Part shown: piece by piece, positions 40,801 to 49,623 of the stretch
Numbering within the stretch: the stretch's first letter is position 1
Layout: each line of letters begins with the position of its first letter
Assembly (NCBI GenBank): GCA_963921345.3
Contig: CAWUFE020000005.1
Coordinates: 1-64,000, forward strand
DNA from: Hoeflea_A sp963921345
GTDB lineage: Bacteria > Pseudomonadota > Alphaproteobacteria > Rhizobiales > Rhizobiaceae
Length of the DNA: 64,000 nt
Reading direction: 5' to 3'
Notes under the pieces: generated by a model
The model's input: only the letters and a program-made list of their open reading frames with translations
Databases searched by the model: none
What the model was told of the DNA's origin: nothing
Translations under genes and position numbers: made by a program

Positions 40801-41283
40801 ACAATGGTCGCGATACTGTTTCCAGACATATCCTTGTTCATCCGGAAGGAACGGATTGCGCGTGAGAAAGCCGTCGAGATCGTCAACCGTGCCGATGGAA
40901 AACACGCCGTCGGGCATGGGCGCAAGGATGTCGCGCGCGATGGTGGTGCTCTTCGGCGTGATCCGGCCTTCCCGGGATACGAAGCCTTCGGTGACGATCG
41001 GCGCGACGATTTCCGGCAGGCCGTCACGGATCGTCGCCGCATGAGAGCTCTTGCGCGCCGTCACCAGCGGCCAGAGCCTGACGGAGACGGCTTGTGTCGT
41101 ATCGTCCTCGCCTTCGAATATCCGTTTGGCCTGTTCGGGTGGCAGTTTTCCGGAATGGAGTGTATCCGATGAAAGCTGCATGAACCTTTCCCGCTCGGCG
41201 TTTCTGAACCGGCCCCTGCCGAGTGCGCCGTCGGCAAGGGACATGCGCCAGTAGCGAAGGATGTTTTCCAGGCCCAGCGTCAT
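37855..41283 (-). CDS. SF1 DNA2/NAM7-like helicase fused to a PLD-family nuclease domain
   Basis: A 1142-aa protein from MTLGLENILRYWR. Walker A is NGPPGTGKTTM (about residue 272), followed by a long helical insert, Walker B LLIIDEAGQALPE (about 674), helicase motifs LVIGDTQQIEPIS, VGTVHALQGAERP and NVTVSRARDSFLVFGD, and a C-terminal PLD-like domain with HSKIVAID (HxKx4D, about 1084) and CIGSYNW. Helicase plus PLD nuclease suggests DNA or RNA processing, a common defence architecture. The other PLD half-motif was not seen, so dimerisation may complete the site. An upstream in-frame start adds only unlikely sequence. Confidence 0.88.
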   Translation of the reverse strand: MTLGLENILRYWRMSLADGALGRGRFRNAERERFMQLSSDTLHSGKLPPEQAKRIFEGEDDTTQAVSVRLWPLVTARKSSHAATIRDGLPEIVAPIVTEGFVSREGRITPKSTTIARDILAPMPDGVFSIGTVDDLDGFLTRNPFLPDEQGYVWKQYRDHCHAMLDAVARGWPRCDRDYGANETGFLEVSDSAPATVRQILDLYDALLEGRPDTPLLESWCLPAPDTASLPDDGDNLAGRLGHSNDRFPLADHQRQVLTCLAHEACGPVLAVNGPPGTGKTTMLLSAIADMWIRAALAQDDPPVVVAASTNNQAVTNIIDAFGKDFAHGQGPFAGRWLPGINSFGLFLPAASRENEAAAKYQTERFFLDVESEAYFANAKKAFLSAGRAAFPDLVDPDVSEIVSALHERIVAHAGLLAGVDRARQSLKIRQDELSAALGDNPDAAVEKLLAERDRQTANRDRQVAVKRQWQRHQASESVFMLLFGFLPPLARQRLLQAKIALEEAGCDPDIAGCADLEAIDQAVRTAVKDATVALHDGEAALANARLLRQNLQSAQEEWETAVAVLCADPIPVEDAAALDRHADCNTRFDLFLLATHYWEGRWLLAMAADLADIVDSHNKTGMKTVAPRWRRRMMLTPCAVCTFASLPRKMTYTKGPSDDFREHHLLNFIDLLIIDEAGQALPEVAGASMALARRALVIGDTQQIEPISSVPRPVDIGNLRECALLPSDFGEDALERLSARGLRSVGGSAMRLAQEACRFAPFPEMERGLYLFEHRRCYDEIIGYCNALCYKGALQPKRGAAPDDESMSGFRYLHIDGMATKHGSSRSNAVEARTVAAWLADNRKALEAQYGRRLEEIVGVVTPFGRQAREIRQACADQGIDMGKRTGMTVGTVHALQGAERPVVLFSPVYSKHADGRFIDASPGMLNVTVSRARDSFLVFGDMDVFSGAEQGSPRALLAGLLFASEDSALQFRPEPRGDLQQDADDLITLRDAAEHDAFLLQALASDAQRFVIVSPWIVVTTMQRSGLLEGFRAAAARGAQIEIFTDPKLNEKRDSEDIGQLEAAGRVLSESGIALHKVRRLHSKIVAIDTDSICIGSYNWLSADRSGKYARHETSMVYSGRRVKREIEVITDSLRQRQAG

Positions 41284-41629
41284 GGCTGGAAACCGCAGGA
41301 CGCCGCAGCGGGCACAAACCGGCTGGTGACGGGGAGTTCGGGGGCTTTGGCAGGTCCGGCCTGCGTGGTCATCGGCATCGTTCCTGCGGTGGTTGCGCAA
41401 GGGTAGTGACGCGGCGGGGCACTGTCACCATATTTTGCCGGCGCATTCGGGACAATCGGGGCCGAAAAAAGGTGTCGACTGCCTGAGAGGGCGAAATCGT
41501 ACTACGGATATCGCGGTTGTCGGTTTCCTTTAACCGGTGGAGTCGTGATGGCTTTGGTCCATATCCAATCCGTAGAACCCTGTCCCGCTCAGGCAGTCAG
41601 ATCCTCGTCGCGCCGGCGCCAGAACCCCC
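41284..41629. other. Intergenic region
   Basis: 346 bp between the nucleotidyltransferase-like gene end and the helicase start. No convincing gene; presumably contains the promoter for the helicase gene. Confidence 0.4.
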
Positions 41630-42316
41630 TTAGCCGCCGACACGTGACGGCCGACCCGGCAAGGGTAGGTCTGCCGCCCGCTCAAGATATCCGCTCGCCC
41701 GTTCGAAGAGACAATGGCTGCGGTCAGCGGCCAGGCTGTCCGGTCGCCAGCGGAACCCCGCGTGCTGCTTCAGGAACGGCACCATGCCGCACCCGGAAAC
41801 CCGGCAGTCCTGCCTGCCTTTCGGGCAGGTGTTGAAATCGCACAGCCGTCCGAGATAGCGGTCCGTTCCCGGCTCCAGCACAAATATGTCGAACTGATGC
41901 GGCGCTGTGCCGTTCCCGGTCCGCCTGTAAAGGTCGCGAAGAGCCCGGTCCCTCGAGCGGCGCAAACCATTCAGATCTTGCGTGCCGGAAAGCCACACCG
42001 CCAGATCGACATCGCCACATTCATGCCAGAGTTCGATCCTCTCCTGCCGATACGGCGAATGCCTCGGCACTTCCTTCCAGGGCAAAATAGCGAGAGATCC
42101 GATCAGCGTCACCCTCAGGATGTCCGGCCGGGCATGCCAGGCATCGGTCACCGCGTCCGCGGCCTGGCGGTATCGATCGTATTGCGCAAGCGCATAGGCA
42201 TTTGCTTCTGCAATACCCTGCGGGGTCAGCGCCCTCGCATTCTCCGCTTCGAGCAACGCCTCATGGTCATTCGGCTCTTCAAGGTCATCCCAGTCGTCGA
42301 TTTCCGTCAAAATCAT
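41630..42316 (-). CDS. Nucleotidyltransferase-fold protein
   Basis: The 228-aa product shows a minimal polymerase-beta nucleotidyltransferase pattern: GS in VTLIGSLAILP (73-74), the DxD pair in CGDVDLAVWLS (Asp102, Asp104) and a third Asp in QFDIFVLEP (Asp143). The C-terminal half has Cys residues (DFNTCPKGRQDC, SGCGMVP) that could bind metal. Free-standing proteins of this kind occur in toxin-antitoxin and defence contexts. It is encoded upstream of the helicase-PLD gene on the same strand. Confidence 0.7.
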   Translation of the reverse strand: MILTEIDDWDDLEEPNDHEALLEAENARALTPQGIAEANAYALAQYDRYRQAADAVTDAWHARPDILRVTLIGSLAILPWKEVPRHSPYRQERIELWHECGDVDLAVWLSGTQDLNGLRRSRDRALRDLYRRTGNGTAPHQFDIFVLEPGTDRYLGRLCDFNTCPKGRQDCRVSGCGMVPFLKQHAGFRWRPDSLAADRSHCLFERASGYLERAADLPLPGRPSRVGG

Positions 42317-42410
42317 CCCTCTTCCGTGTTGCGCCCGGCCTTGCCCGGCATAGCGGTGGGAAGACCCGCATCACCGACGATCGGCGTGCTCGCCTCCAAG
42401 CTAATCTAAT

Positions 42411-42674
42411 CTAACCCTCCGGCGGAGCTTCCGCCATGCCGAGCGCATGCAGGTAGGTATCGAGGATCGCTTCCTGTTCGAGACGCTCGTTCGTGTCCTG
42501 CTTGCGGATGGCGATCACCTTGCGCAGGACCCTGGTATCGAAACCCATGGCCTTGGCCTCGCCGTAGACGTCCTTGACGTCGTCGGCGATCGTCTGCTTC
42601 TCCTCCTCGAGCCGTTCGATCCTCTCGACAAAGGCACGCAACTGGTCGCGTGCAATTCCCTGTCTTTCCAACAT
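42411..42674 (-). CDS. GapR family (DUF2312) DNA-binding protein
   Basis: The 87-aa product (MLERQGIARDQLRAFVERIE, then LEEEKQTIADDVKDVYGEA, FDTRVLRKVIAIRKQD, AILDTYLHALGM) is a clear GapR/DUF2312 member. GapR binds overtwisted AT-rich DNA and helps topoisomerases during replication; plasmids often carry paralogues. The ATG at 42674 fits family N-termini better than the longer frame. Confidence 0.9.
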   Translation of the reverse strand: MLERQGIARDQLRAFVERIERLEEEKQTIADDVKDVYGEAKAMGFDTRVLRKVIAIRKQDTNERLEQEAILDTYLHALGMAEAPPEG

Positions 42675-42941
42675 TGAGCGATGTCTCCCATTATGATGGT
42701 CAATCCGGTCCTGCCCATAGGAGTGCAAGATCGACAAAATTCCCGGATCCCGGATGCTCCGCAGTTGATTGATAACACGACAGTCCGGCTATGCATCTGT
42801 CGAAGACCGCTTGCGACTTCGTGTCAACCATGAAATGTTCGACATGTTGGCCAGTTCCGCCTGACCGGTTCGGTTCAGTCGGAATTCCCGTCGCATCCGG
42901 CGACGTTGATCATCTGCTCTGCGGCGTAGGGGAGACGGCCC

Positions 42942-43490
42942 ATGAAAAACGCAATCGTTCTGCCTCTGGTCAGCGCCATTCTCATGTATGGGTGCACGTC
43001 GATCGAATCGACGCTGATCACTGAAAACCGCGATGGAGAGATCGTGACGAAAAAGGTCGCGGGCGTTCCCATCGTCGTCACGGTTCCGCAAAAAACGGGC
43101 TTTCTGGTGACGGAGGATGTCTATTTCTCCGGCAGCGGCAAGGTCGTCGAGGTGACGATCGACAAGACGCCTATACCGCTCGGCAGGAGCCAACTGGTCA
43201 GCCTCGACATCAAGAGGCCGTTCTACGGTAGCCTGAAGGGCCGGATCGTTCTCGACCCGCAAAGGCAGTACCCGGTATCGGTCTCCAGCGCCGTCGATGA
43301 CAAGACCCTTGGGGAAATCCTGGATGGTCCGAGCGGGCAACAGCAGGATGCCATGGCGCCGATCCGGCAGCAATCGCATTCGCGGGATGTCTCCAGGAGA
43401 CGCAGATATTACCTGCTCGTATACGACCCCGACATATCCGGGTTCACGACGATGGCCCTTCCCGGATGTTGCCGATCGGGCAGTCCCTGA
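42942..43490 (+). CDS. Lipoprotein of unknown function
   Basis: A 182-aa protein with a lipobox (LVSAILMYGCTS), so probably lipidated at the Cys. The body is beta-rich (VAGVPIVVTVPQKTGFLVTE, YFSGSGKVVEVTIDKTPI). The Arg-rich end after SRRRRYYLL may be partly out of its native frame. GGGGAGACGG precedes the ATG as ribosome site. Not recognised by family. Confidence 0.65.
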   Translation: MKNAIVLPLVSAILMYGCTSIESTLITENRDGEIVTKKVAGVPIVVTVPQKTGFLVTEDVYFSGSGKVVEVTIDKTPIPLGRSQLVSLDIKRPFYGSLKGRIVLDPQRQYPVSVSSAVDDKTLGEILDGPSGQQQDAMAPIRQQSHSRDVSRRRRYYLLVYDPDISGFTTMALPGCCRSGSP

Positions 43491-43545
43491 TCGGCCTTTA
43501 CCATCGACTTGCGGTCATGCATCCGCCCTCCCTCGGCGACGGCGG

Positions 43546-43989
43546 TCATGGTCCTCGCCATTGCCATGGCCATTCGAACGTTCCCAGCCAGAGGCCAGCG
43601 GGTGTTCTGCGAGCCGTATCCTGGCGGGATTGGTAGTGGCCGCCGCAATAGCGCGGCCAGTCGAAGGCCAGGCCGTCTTCGACCAGCCATGCGGCGATGT
43701 CCCGGCCGGCGGTGCCGGCGCACTCGGCCGACACATGGCAAACGCCGACGATGCGACCGTAGCGGTCGGTGGCCCTGTTTCGACAGCGCACGGTGCGACC
43801 GTTCAGGAAGGCTTCCAGTTCGTCCGCCGCCAGTTGACCGCAGTCGTAGACCAACCGGCCCAGGACGCATGTCTGGTCGCGCTCGGGTGCATCGATACCC
43901 CAGAGCCTGATGCTTGTGCCGCCGATGTCGATGGTGTCGGCATCGATGACATGCGCCTGACCTTCGATGATGGCCCGGTCCGCCCGGGC
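43546..43989 (-). pseudogene. Thermonuclease-like (SNase) protein lacking its N-terminal signal
   Basis: The frame shows the SNase core: AHVIDADTIDIGGTSIRLWG, IDAPERDQTC, NGRTVRCRNRATDRYGRIVG and WLVEDGLAFDW, which hold the usual catalytic Asp, Arg and Glu positions. In-frame TAG at 43990-43992 lies just upstream and no start codon precedes the core, so the expected export signal has been lost or shifted. A 102-aa internal start (MVYDCG) would lack the active site. Confidence 0.72.
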
Positions 43990-44078
43990 CTACCGTATGC
44001 ACACATCTTTTCCCCCTCCGTCAAACACGTCTCTTTGCCTCGGTTCCCGGTTCTGATTCCATCGAGGAGGTCGTGATC

Positions 44079-44225
44079 ATGCGCACCGAAATTGCCGGCA
44101 TGGCTCAGAAAGTGGCCGGTCTCGACCAGACAATCGCAGCCCACTCCCTGCGGTTGGACCGGATGGAACGCCGCCTTGACCGTATAGAGCGGCACCTTGA
44201 TCTGGCCGACACGCCAGCCGAATAG
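44079..44225 (+). CDS. 48-aa coiled-coil protein
   Basis: MRTEIAGMAQKVAGLDQ continues into heptads RLDRMERRLDRIERHLDLAD. A strong GAGGAGG ribosome site lies 7 bp upstream. The heptads mirror those of the protein at 2543-2782. Confidence 0.6.
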   Translation: MRTEIAGMAQKVAGLDQTIAAHSLRLDRMERRLDRIERHLDLADTPAE

Positions 44226-44300
44226 AGGTTGCTGCCGGGTTGGGCGCTGGATTGTCTCTCCTTTTTTCGAGATGGACAGCAGATCATCGATATCTGATCA

Positions 44301-44961
44301 CTATCGATAGCCACCGGCCCATGTTGGTTCTTGGCGGAGCGATCCAAGGCAGCATTTCTTGAACTTCCAGCCGCTGCCGCTGGGACAGGGAGCATTGCGT
44401 CCAACCTTTTGCATATTCGCTGGGTCAAGTTGTTTTTCCGGCGCCATTTCGTGTCCGCTGAGTTTGCCTTGGTAGCCACACGTCATGGGTTCTGATCGTG
44501 CGGCATATCGACTCCCTGCGATCTGTGGTGGCTCAACGACTTCGTCGGCCTCGCCAGTCTTGCCGTGGACTTCCTCGCGGATGACTTTTTCGGTGACTTC
44601 GCAAAGATAGGCGTCCAAGGCGGTGTCGAGTTCCTCATATTCAGGCCACAGTACGTCGTCAATGAAACTTTCCGGTGCGCAGACCATGATGCTTTTCCGA
44701 TGCATGCGCCTATATAGATACGGCCGCAGGCCGTAGCGTCGGCACAGTGCCACGAACAACTGCCGCGACCATGAATTGTAGATAGATAGAGAACCTGACC
44801 TCGATGTCACGCTCAATGCGCGATACCTGTTCCAGGCGCTCCCGGATACGGCCAGCAGCAGCACCGGCGGCGACACGTTCGCCTGCGGTTGCTGCACCGG
44901 CAAACAGGACCGCGATCTTGCGCAGTCGATCCCGTAATTGTTCCTCTGGCGTCATGAACAT
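44301..44961 (-). pseudogene. SEC-C motif protein split by a 4-bp frameshift
   Basis: The N-terminal frame (MTPEEQLRDRLRKIAVLFAG to EVRFSIY) and the C-terminal frame (NSWSRQLFVALCRRYG to the end) make one protein if one of the repeated TATC/GATA units at 44778-44791 is removed. The C-terminus has a SEC-C zinc motif, VGRNAPCPSGSGWKFKKCC. The product may be about 218 residues. The function of the family is unknown; SEC-C motifs occur in SecA and in many nucleic-acid proteins. Confidence 0.72.
44778..44791 (+). repeat. GATA tandem repeat causing the frameshift
   Basis: GTAGATAGATAGAG: two and a half GATA units. Gain or loss of one 4-bp unit switches the reading frame of the SEC-C gene, so it may be a slippage hotspot. 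Confidence 0.6.
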
Positions 44962-45086
44962 TCACCGGGTCAGGTTGTCGCGGCCGCGAGATCACGGATG
45001 AACGGGATGACGATGGCTGCCACCTGAAGCGCGATGCCGATATTCAGCGGACTTCGGCGATACCGGAATTCATCTCGTACCGGAGT

Positions 45087-45227
45087 TCAGTAATATTCGC
45101 CTTTGTGAGCAACACCACCCGTGATGGCGTTGTGAACCGTGTCGCTGACAGCCTCGGCCTGGCCGTCGTTGAAACCCGCGCTCTTAAGGCGCTTGATGAC
45201 GGCATGGGTATCAAACATCGCAGTCAT
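45087..45227 (-). CDS. Truncated DUF1640-like coiled-coil protein
   Basis: 46 residues: MTAMFDTHAVIKRLKSAGF, then NDGQAEAVSDTVHNAITGG. It matches the N-terminal part of the longer DUF1640-like protein at 62591-62956 (FNTIAEIQRLRDAGFEQKQA) but stops before the coiled coil and membrane helix. Probably a remnant, though the short frame is intact. Confidence 0.55.
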   Translation of the reverse strand: MTAMFDTHAVIKRLKSAGFNDGQAEAVSDTVHNAITGGVAHKGEYY

Positions 45228-45245
45228 TTGCTTTGGCCATCCCTG

Positions 45246-46112
45246 TTACTGTTTTTTGCTGCGCGCCTTGCGCCGCACGCTTGCTGGTTTCAATTCCGTC
45301 TCGTCTCGCGGCCTGGATGTAGTCCGCGTTTTCCCGGCTGGTTTAGCGTTTGATGTGCTCAAGCGGTTCTGCCGTTTTGGCGTCACCGCTGGTTCCGCCG
45401 CCATATCCAGGCCAAAGAGCGCTGACAGGTCATTGTCGGCCAACGTCTTGTCCGGATCCACGTCCATGTCGGAGAATGGTGTTGTCGGGTCGACTTGGGC
45501 AATCAGGTCATCGGCGTTCACGCCGCGCAATTGAAACAGCAACTCCGGTTCCTGATCGAGCCTTGCACCAACGCCGTACAACGTCCCCGCGACATGCTTG
45601 CACATCGAGGCGTGGTCCAGACAGTTGCAAGCGAAGCAAATTTCCGTCGGCTTTGGGAACAGACCTTCATCCTGACGACAAATGCGCTCCATGACCGCCT
45701 TGGAGAACTGTCCTTTCAGCAAGTCAACAAGGCTGTCTATGCCGGAGGAGCAATCATCACAGATTGCCTTCCAGTCTGTCTCCGAAATTTCGGTGATGGT
45801 AATGGTCACCTGGTAAAGGTTTGCACCATTTACAAGTGCCGTGATCTTGCCCGGCTGCATTTGAAGGTCGACGATTTGTCCATGACGGGCGCATGAACGC
45901 CCCCGTTCGAGGCGGTATGCATAATCACGATAAGCTTCCAGATTTTTGCACCATGCCTTGCCCCAAAATGTCGTGGCTATCTGGCGCCCTTCGATGATCA
46001 CCGGCGTAACCGTTTTGCCGGCCCGGCGAAGCTTGTTTACAATTCGTTCCGCCTGTTTGCGGCGTTTGGCAACCGGAACATACGGTGCCCAGCCACTATC
46101 GTAGCGCGCCAT
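45246..46112 (-). CDS. SWIM zinc-finger protein
   Basis: The 288-aa product starts MARYDSGWAPYVPVAKRRKQ and has a SWIM motif CFACNCLDHASMCKHVAG (CxCx(n)CxH). The C-terminus is basic and disordered (RRKARSKKQ). The gene follows the SNF2 gene by 5 bp. SWIM proteins beside SNF2 ATPases are a conserved pair (as YwqB/YwqA in Bacillus) of DNA-related but unclear role. Confidence 0.88.
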   Translation of the reverse strand: MARYDSGWAPYVPVAKRRKQAERIVNKLRRAGKTVTPVIIEGRQIATTFWGKAWCKNLEAYRDYAYRLERGRSCARHGQIVDLQMQPGKITALVNGANLYQVTITITEISETDWKAICDDCSSGIDSLVDLLKGQFSKAVMERICRQDEGLFPKPTEICFACNCLDHASMCKHVAGTLYGVGARLDQEPELLFQLRGVNADDLIAQVDPTTPFSDMDVDPDKTLADNDLSALFGLDMAAEPAVTPKRQNRLSTSNAKPAGKTRTTSRPRDETELKPASVRRKARSKKQ

Positions 46113-46117
46113 TGGAT

Positions 46118-48841
46118 TTACTCCTTGATCGCGGCGTTGAGGTCGAGCCGCACCAACTGCAATAGGGCATCGTTGGACAGTTCGGTCAGGTTGATTTCCT
46201 TCGTCCTGGACAGCAGCGCATCGGCAAGGTCCTGCTTGGTGTCGATCATAGCATCTATTTTTTCTTCCAGGGTGCCCCGGCACAACAGCTTGTGCACCAG
46301 TACATTTTTCTTCTGACCGATCCGGAAAGCCCTGTCCGTTGCCTGGTTCTCCACCGCGGGGTTCCACCAACGGTCAAAGTGCACCACATGGGATGCTGCC
46401 GTCAGGGTCAATCCCGAGCCTCCAGCCTTCAGAGACAGGATGAAAAACGGAACAGTTTCATCATCCTGGAACATTGCGACCAGCTTCCTGCGTTTTGCCA
46501 CCGCCGTGCCGCCATGAAGCACCAGGCCATCACGAGCGAAGATGGATGCAAGATATGCCCGCAGCGGTTCGATGACTTCCTGGAACTGCGTGAACACGAG
46601 CATCTTCTCCTGGCGGGCAGCCACTACTTCCGCAATCTCACGCAGCCGTGCCAGTTTGCCGCTGTCGGCCTCGCCCCAGGTGTCATCCTTCAGCCATTGA
46701 GAGGGGTGGTTGCAGATCTGCTTGAGCCGCATCAAGCTTGAGAGCACCAGGCCGCGCCGCTGAATGCCGACCAATCGTTCCAGCTGTTCATCCAGGTCCT
46801 CGACGGCTTGCGTGTACAGGGCCGCCTGACGTCGGCTGAGATAACAATGGGCCTTGACCTCGGTCTTGTCCGGCAGGTCTGCAATGACCGACCTGTCTGT
46901 CTTCATGCGCCTCAGGATGTAAGGCCGCACGAGGTCGCGCAAAGGGCCGTAGGAATGGTCGCCGCGCTCGGCAAGTTGCGCGGTGAATTTTCCGAATTGC
47001 TTTGCGGATCCCAGAAGGCCCGGATTGATGAAATCGAATATTGACCACAAATCGCCGAGATTGTTTTCAACCGGGGTGCCGGTCAGGGCAATCCGTCCCC
47101 GGGACTTCAGGGCCTTGGTGGCCTTTGTCTGCTTGGCGTTTGGATTTTTGATGGCCTGGGCCTCGTCCAAAATGACCAGGCGCCAGTCAATATCACTGAG
47201 TGCCGGCGCGCGTAGCAGCGTGCCGTAACTCGTGATCGCAAGATCCAGGTCTGCCGCCTGGTCGCCGGAGAATTGCCGGATTTCTGAGCTCTCCATGGCA
47301 GAGGGGTGAAGGATTTTTGCCCTCAGACCTGGTGCAAAGTGCTCAATCTCCGACATCCAGTTTGCCAGCAGAGATGCGGGAGTGACCAGGAGGCTTGGTG
47401 GCAATGACGAGCCCTGCGCCTTTTGGCCTTGAGCCAAAAGCAGAGCCAGAATCTGAATGGTCTTGCCCAATCCCATGTCGTCGGCCAGACAAGCCCCAAG
47501 GCCGAGATGGCTCAACAGATGCAGCCACTGGGTGCCGTCCCTTTGGTAGGGGCGCAGTTTGCCCTGCAAGGCAGTACCCGGGTCAATATCACGACCATCC
47601 GGTGTGCGCAGCGACTGTAACGCGTCTTTCAGCCACGACCCTGCCGTGACCTGCGACCAATCGGAAACAACGGGGGCATCATCACCCGGATCCGCCGGAA
47701 CGCCTGCCAGCATCCGCATGGCCATCGTGAACGTCAGCCCATCCCGTTCAGCCAGTTCTTCAGCGGCCTTGAACCGGTCCAGCGTCTCTGTCAGACGGTC
47801 GCGGTCAACCTCGATCCATTGACCACGCAAAAGAACGAGGCTTTCACTGCCTGCAAGCAGTTCGGCAATTTCCTTGTCACTGAGTGCCTCCCCTTCCAGG
47901 GTCATTTCCGCCTGGAAGCTGAGCAGACCGTCCAGGCCAAGGGCCGACGGGGCGGTGTCCCCGACAACGGCACTGACCTGGGGCCGCAAGGGGCGTCCAC
48001 TGCGCCAGTTGGCAGGCATGCGCACCATCACACCGGACTGCTCCAGATCAGCGGCACTGTTCAGGAACCGCGCCGCGTCCCCTGGTGTCCAGCGCAGGGG
48101 ATGAAAAATCTCTCCCTTGTCAATCATCGGCTTGAGCCACGAACAAGCCTCCGCAGCCCGTTGAACGGGCACCAGCAGGGACAGCAGTCGCTCCCGATTG
48201 GCGGCACCGGAATACTCGCGCAGGGCCTGGCCCAACGGCAGATGCTGAACACCGGCCCTCGCCGACAGCCGGTTGGTGTAGGTTGCCATGAAGGCAAAGG
48301 GGGCATCCGGATCGTTGCGGTTTTCCGCCAGACTGAAACAAACACGGCCAACGAGATTCCAAGCCGGATTGAACGCCCGCAGAAAACTCTGAAGATCATC
48401 CCCCTTGGCCGACAGGGATACTGCTGCGGCGGCACCGATCTCATGCCAGAGCGCACACAGAACCTCGCGAGTCAGATACTCGGCTCCCATCATTATGGGT
48501 GCGCTCATGACAAGTGCGTCGAGTTCCTGATCGTCCGGCACCGGAACCTCTGGCAGGGCCGTAATCGAAGAGGGGTCATGCCCACCTGTCGCATGAAGAC
48601 ACAGCGCCGTCACATAACGGGCCGCGAAAGCATTCCACCAGGCAAAAGCTGGCGGCAAGGAGCGCATGGGCTTGCTCGCGCCAAGGTGCAACAACCCATG
48701 CCCGGTTCCCGAGGCAAAGGCTTCCACCAGAAGCCGGTCCTCGGATGAGCCTACATGTTCGTGCTCCAGCACAAGTTGGCCATTGGGCGTGAGCCGGATT
48801 TCAGGAGAGGCTATCGGATCGTTGGAAGGCTGAATATTCAC
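46118..48841 (-). CDS. SNF2-family helicase/ATPase
   Basis: A 907-aa protein. The N-terminal half is a family-specific region. The SNF2 core has Walker A LADDMGLGKTIQ, DEAQ box VILDEAQAIKN, TGTPVENNLGDLWS, LRRMKTDRSVIADLP, and helicase C motifs FILSLKAGGSGLTLT and DRAFRIGQKKNV. It is a double-strand DNA translocase. It is encoded just upstream of its SWIM partner on the same transcript. Confidence 0.93.
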   Translation of the reverse strand: MNIQPSNDPIASPEIRLTPNGQLVLEHEHVGSSEDRLLVEAFASGTGHGLLHLGASKPMRSLPPAFAWWNAFAARYVTALCLHATGGHDPSSITALPEVPVPDDQELDALVMSAPIMMGAEYLTREVLCALWHEIGAAAAVSLSAKGDDLQSFLRAFNPAWNLVGRVCFSLAENRNDPDAPFAFMATYTNRLSARAGVQHLPLGQALREYSGAANRERLLSLLVPVQRAAEACSWLKPMIDKGEIFHPLRWTPGDAARFLNSAADLEQSGVMVRMPANWRSGRPLRPQVSAVVGDTAPSALGLDGLLSFQAEMTLEGEALSDKEIAELLAGSESLVLLRGQWIEVDRDRLTETLDRFKAAEELAERDGLTFTMAMRMLAGVPADPGDDAPVVSDWSQVTAGSWLKDALQSLRTPDGRDIDPGTALQGKLRPYQRDGTQWLHLLSHLGLGACLADDMGLGKTIQILALLLAQGQKAQGSSLPPSLLVTPASLLANWMSEIEHFAPGLRAKILHPSAMESSEIRQFSGDQAADLDLAITSYGTLLRAPALSDIDWRLVILDEAQAIKNPNAKQTKATKALKSRGRIALTGTPVENNLGDLWSIFDFINPGLLGSAKQFGKFTAQLAERGDHSYGPLRDLVRPYILRRMKTDRSVIADLPDKTEVKAHCYLSRRQAALYTQAVEDLDEQLERLVGIQRRGLVLSSLMRLKQICNHPSQWLKDDTWGEADSGKLARLREIAEVVAARQEKMLVFTQFQEVIEPLRAYLASIFARDGLVLHGGTAVAKRRKLVAMFQDDETVPFFILSLKAGGSGLTLTAASHVVHFDRWWNPAVENQATDRAFRIGQKKNVLVHKLLCRGTLEEKIDAMIDTKQDLADALLSRTKEINLTELSNDALLQLVRLDLNAAIKE

Positions 48842-49069
48842 GCCGCTATCCTCAGTTCGAAATCGATCCGGCAGTTAAATCGTCCACAAGGGTCAATATG
48901 CGTCATCCTTGTCAGTGGGCATGGAAAACGATGCCGAGAGGCATCGGTGGCGATGGCAAACACAGATTGCACTACCATCGCGCCAATAGAGCGACGCGCG
49001 AACAATCGCTTGCGGAGCTGTTAAATTAGACGCGAAAGAGGGGGGCAATGAGGAACCGCGGCATGCACA

Positions 49070-49612
49070 TCATCCTGCCCTGGGCCGCCAAACTTCCTCC
49101 AGATAAACAAGATCGTCTTCCCAGTCCCGAACCGCTTTTTCCATCCTTCCGTCATGTTTGTTGTGAGAGGCAAAGGATCGAATGGTCCGATGCAGTTTCC
49201 AATATCGCGTTCTGGATCGCGGGTCGCCCCACTCTGCCATGTAGGCCGGAGAGCCGACCGGAGGGAGTGCTGCGGCGGTCATGACGCAATCCAGAATTTG
49301 ACGCCGCATCTTCGGAGTCTCACCCTGATTGCCGACTGTGTACCGCATGCTTTTCAGGAGGCCTGTTTCCGGCCGGTCGGCCTTGTATTGACCTGCATGA
49401 AAGCCCTGCGTGCGCTTGCGCCACTCTTCCTGCACCGCCAGGCTTACGGCCCGTGATTCATCCAGGCGCTTGCCCTGCAGAATATAAGCCTGAGCGTTGT
49501 AATGCAGGGCATTCAGACGATTGTCATCCATACCGGGTATTTTCTCGGAGATGCTCGTTTTGCCTGTATTCAGTGGCGCCATGATTTTCTGCTTCCCGTT
49601 GTCTACGACCAC
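49070..49612 (-). CDS. Hypothetical protein downstream of Uma2
   Basis: A 180-aa hydrophilic protein, MVVDNGKQKIMAPLN to WRPRAG, with many Arg, Lys and His and no recognisable domain. Its start follows the Uma2 stop by 11 bp, so it is cotranscribed. A second in-frame ATG at residue 11 is an alternative start. Confidence 0.5.
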   Translation of the reverse strand: MVVDNGKQKIMAPLNTGKTSISEKIPGMDDNRLNALHYNAQAYILQGKRLDESRAVSLAVQEEWRKRTQGFHAGQYKADRPETGLLKSMRYTVGNQGETPKMRRQILDCVMTAAALPPVGSPAYMAEWGDPRSRTRYWKLHRTIRSFASHNKHDGRMEKAVRDWEDDLVYLEEVWRPRAG

Positions 49613-49623
49613 CCTCTGTCCGA

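Noticed and set aside
38599..41172. Long rightward open frames across the helicase-PLD gene
   Set aside because: Antisense shadows of a gene with clear helicase motifs.
43803..44195. 130-aa leftward frame with a plausible ATG near the thermonuclease
   Set aside because: Low-complexity Ser/Thr/Pro sequence in the wrong frame; the nuclease core lies in the adjacent frame.
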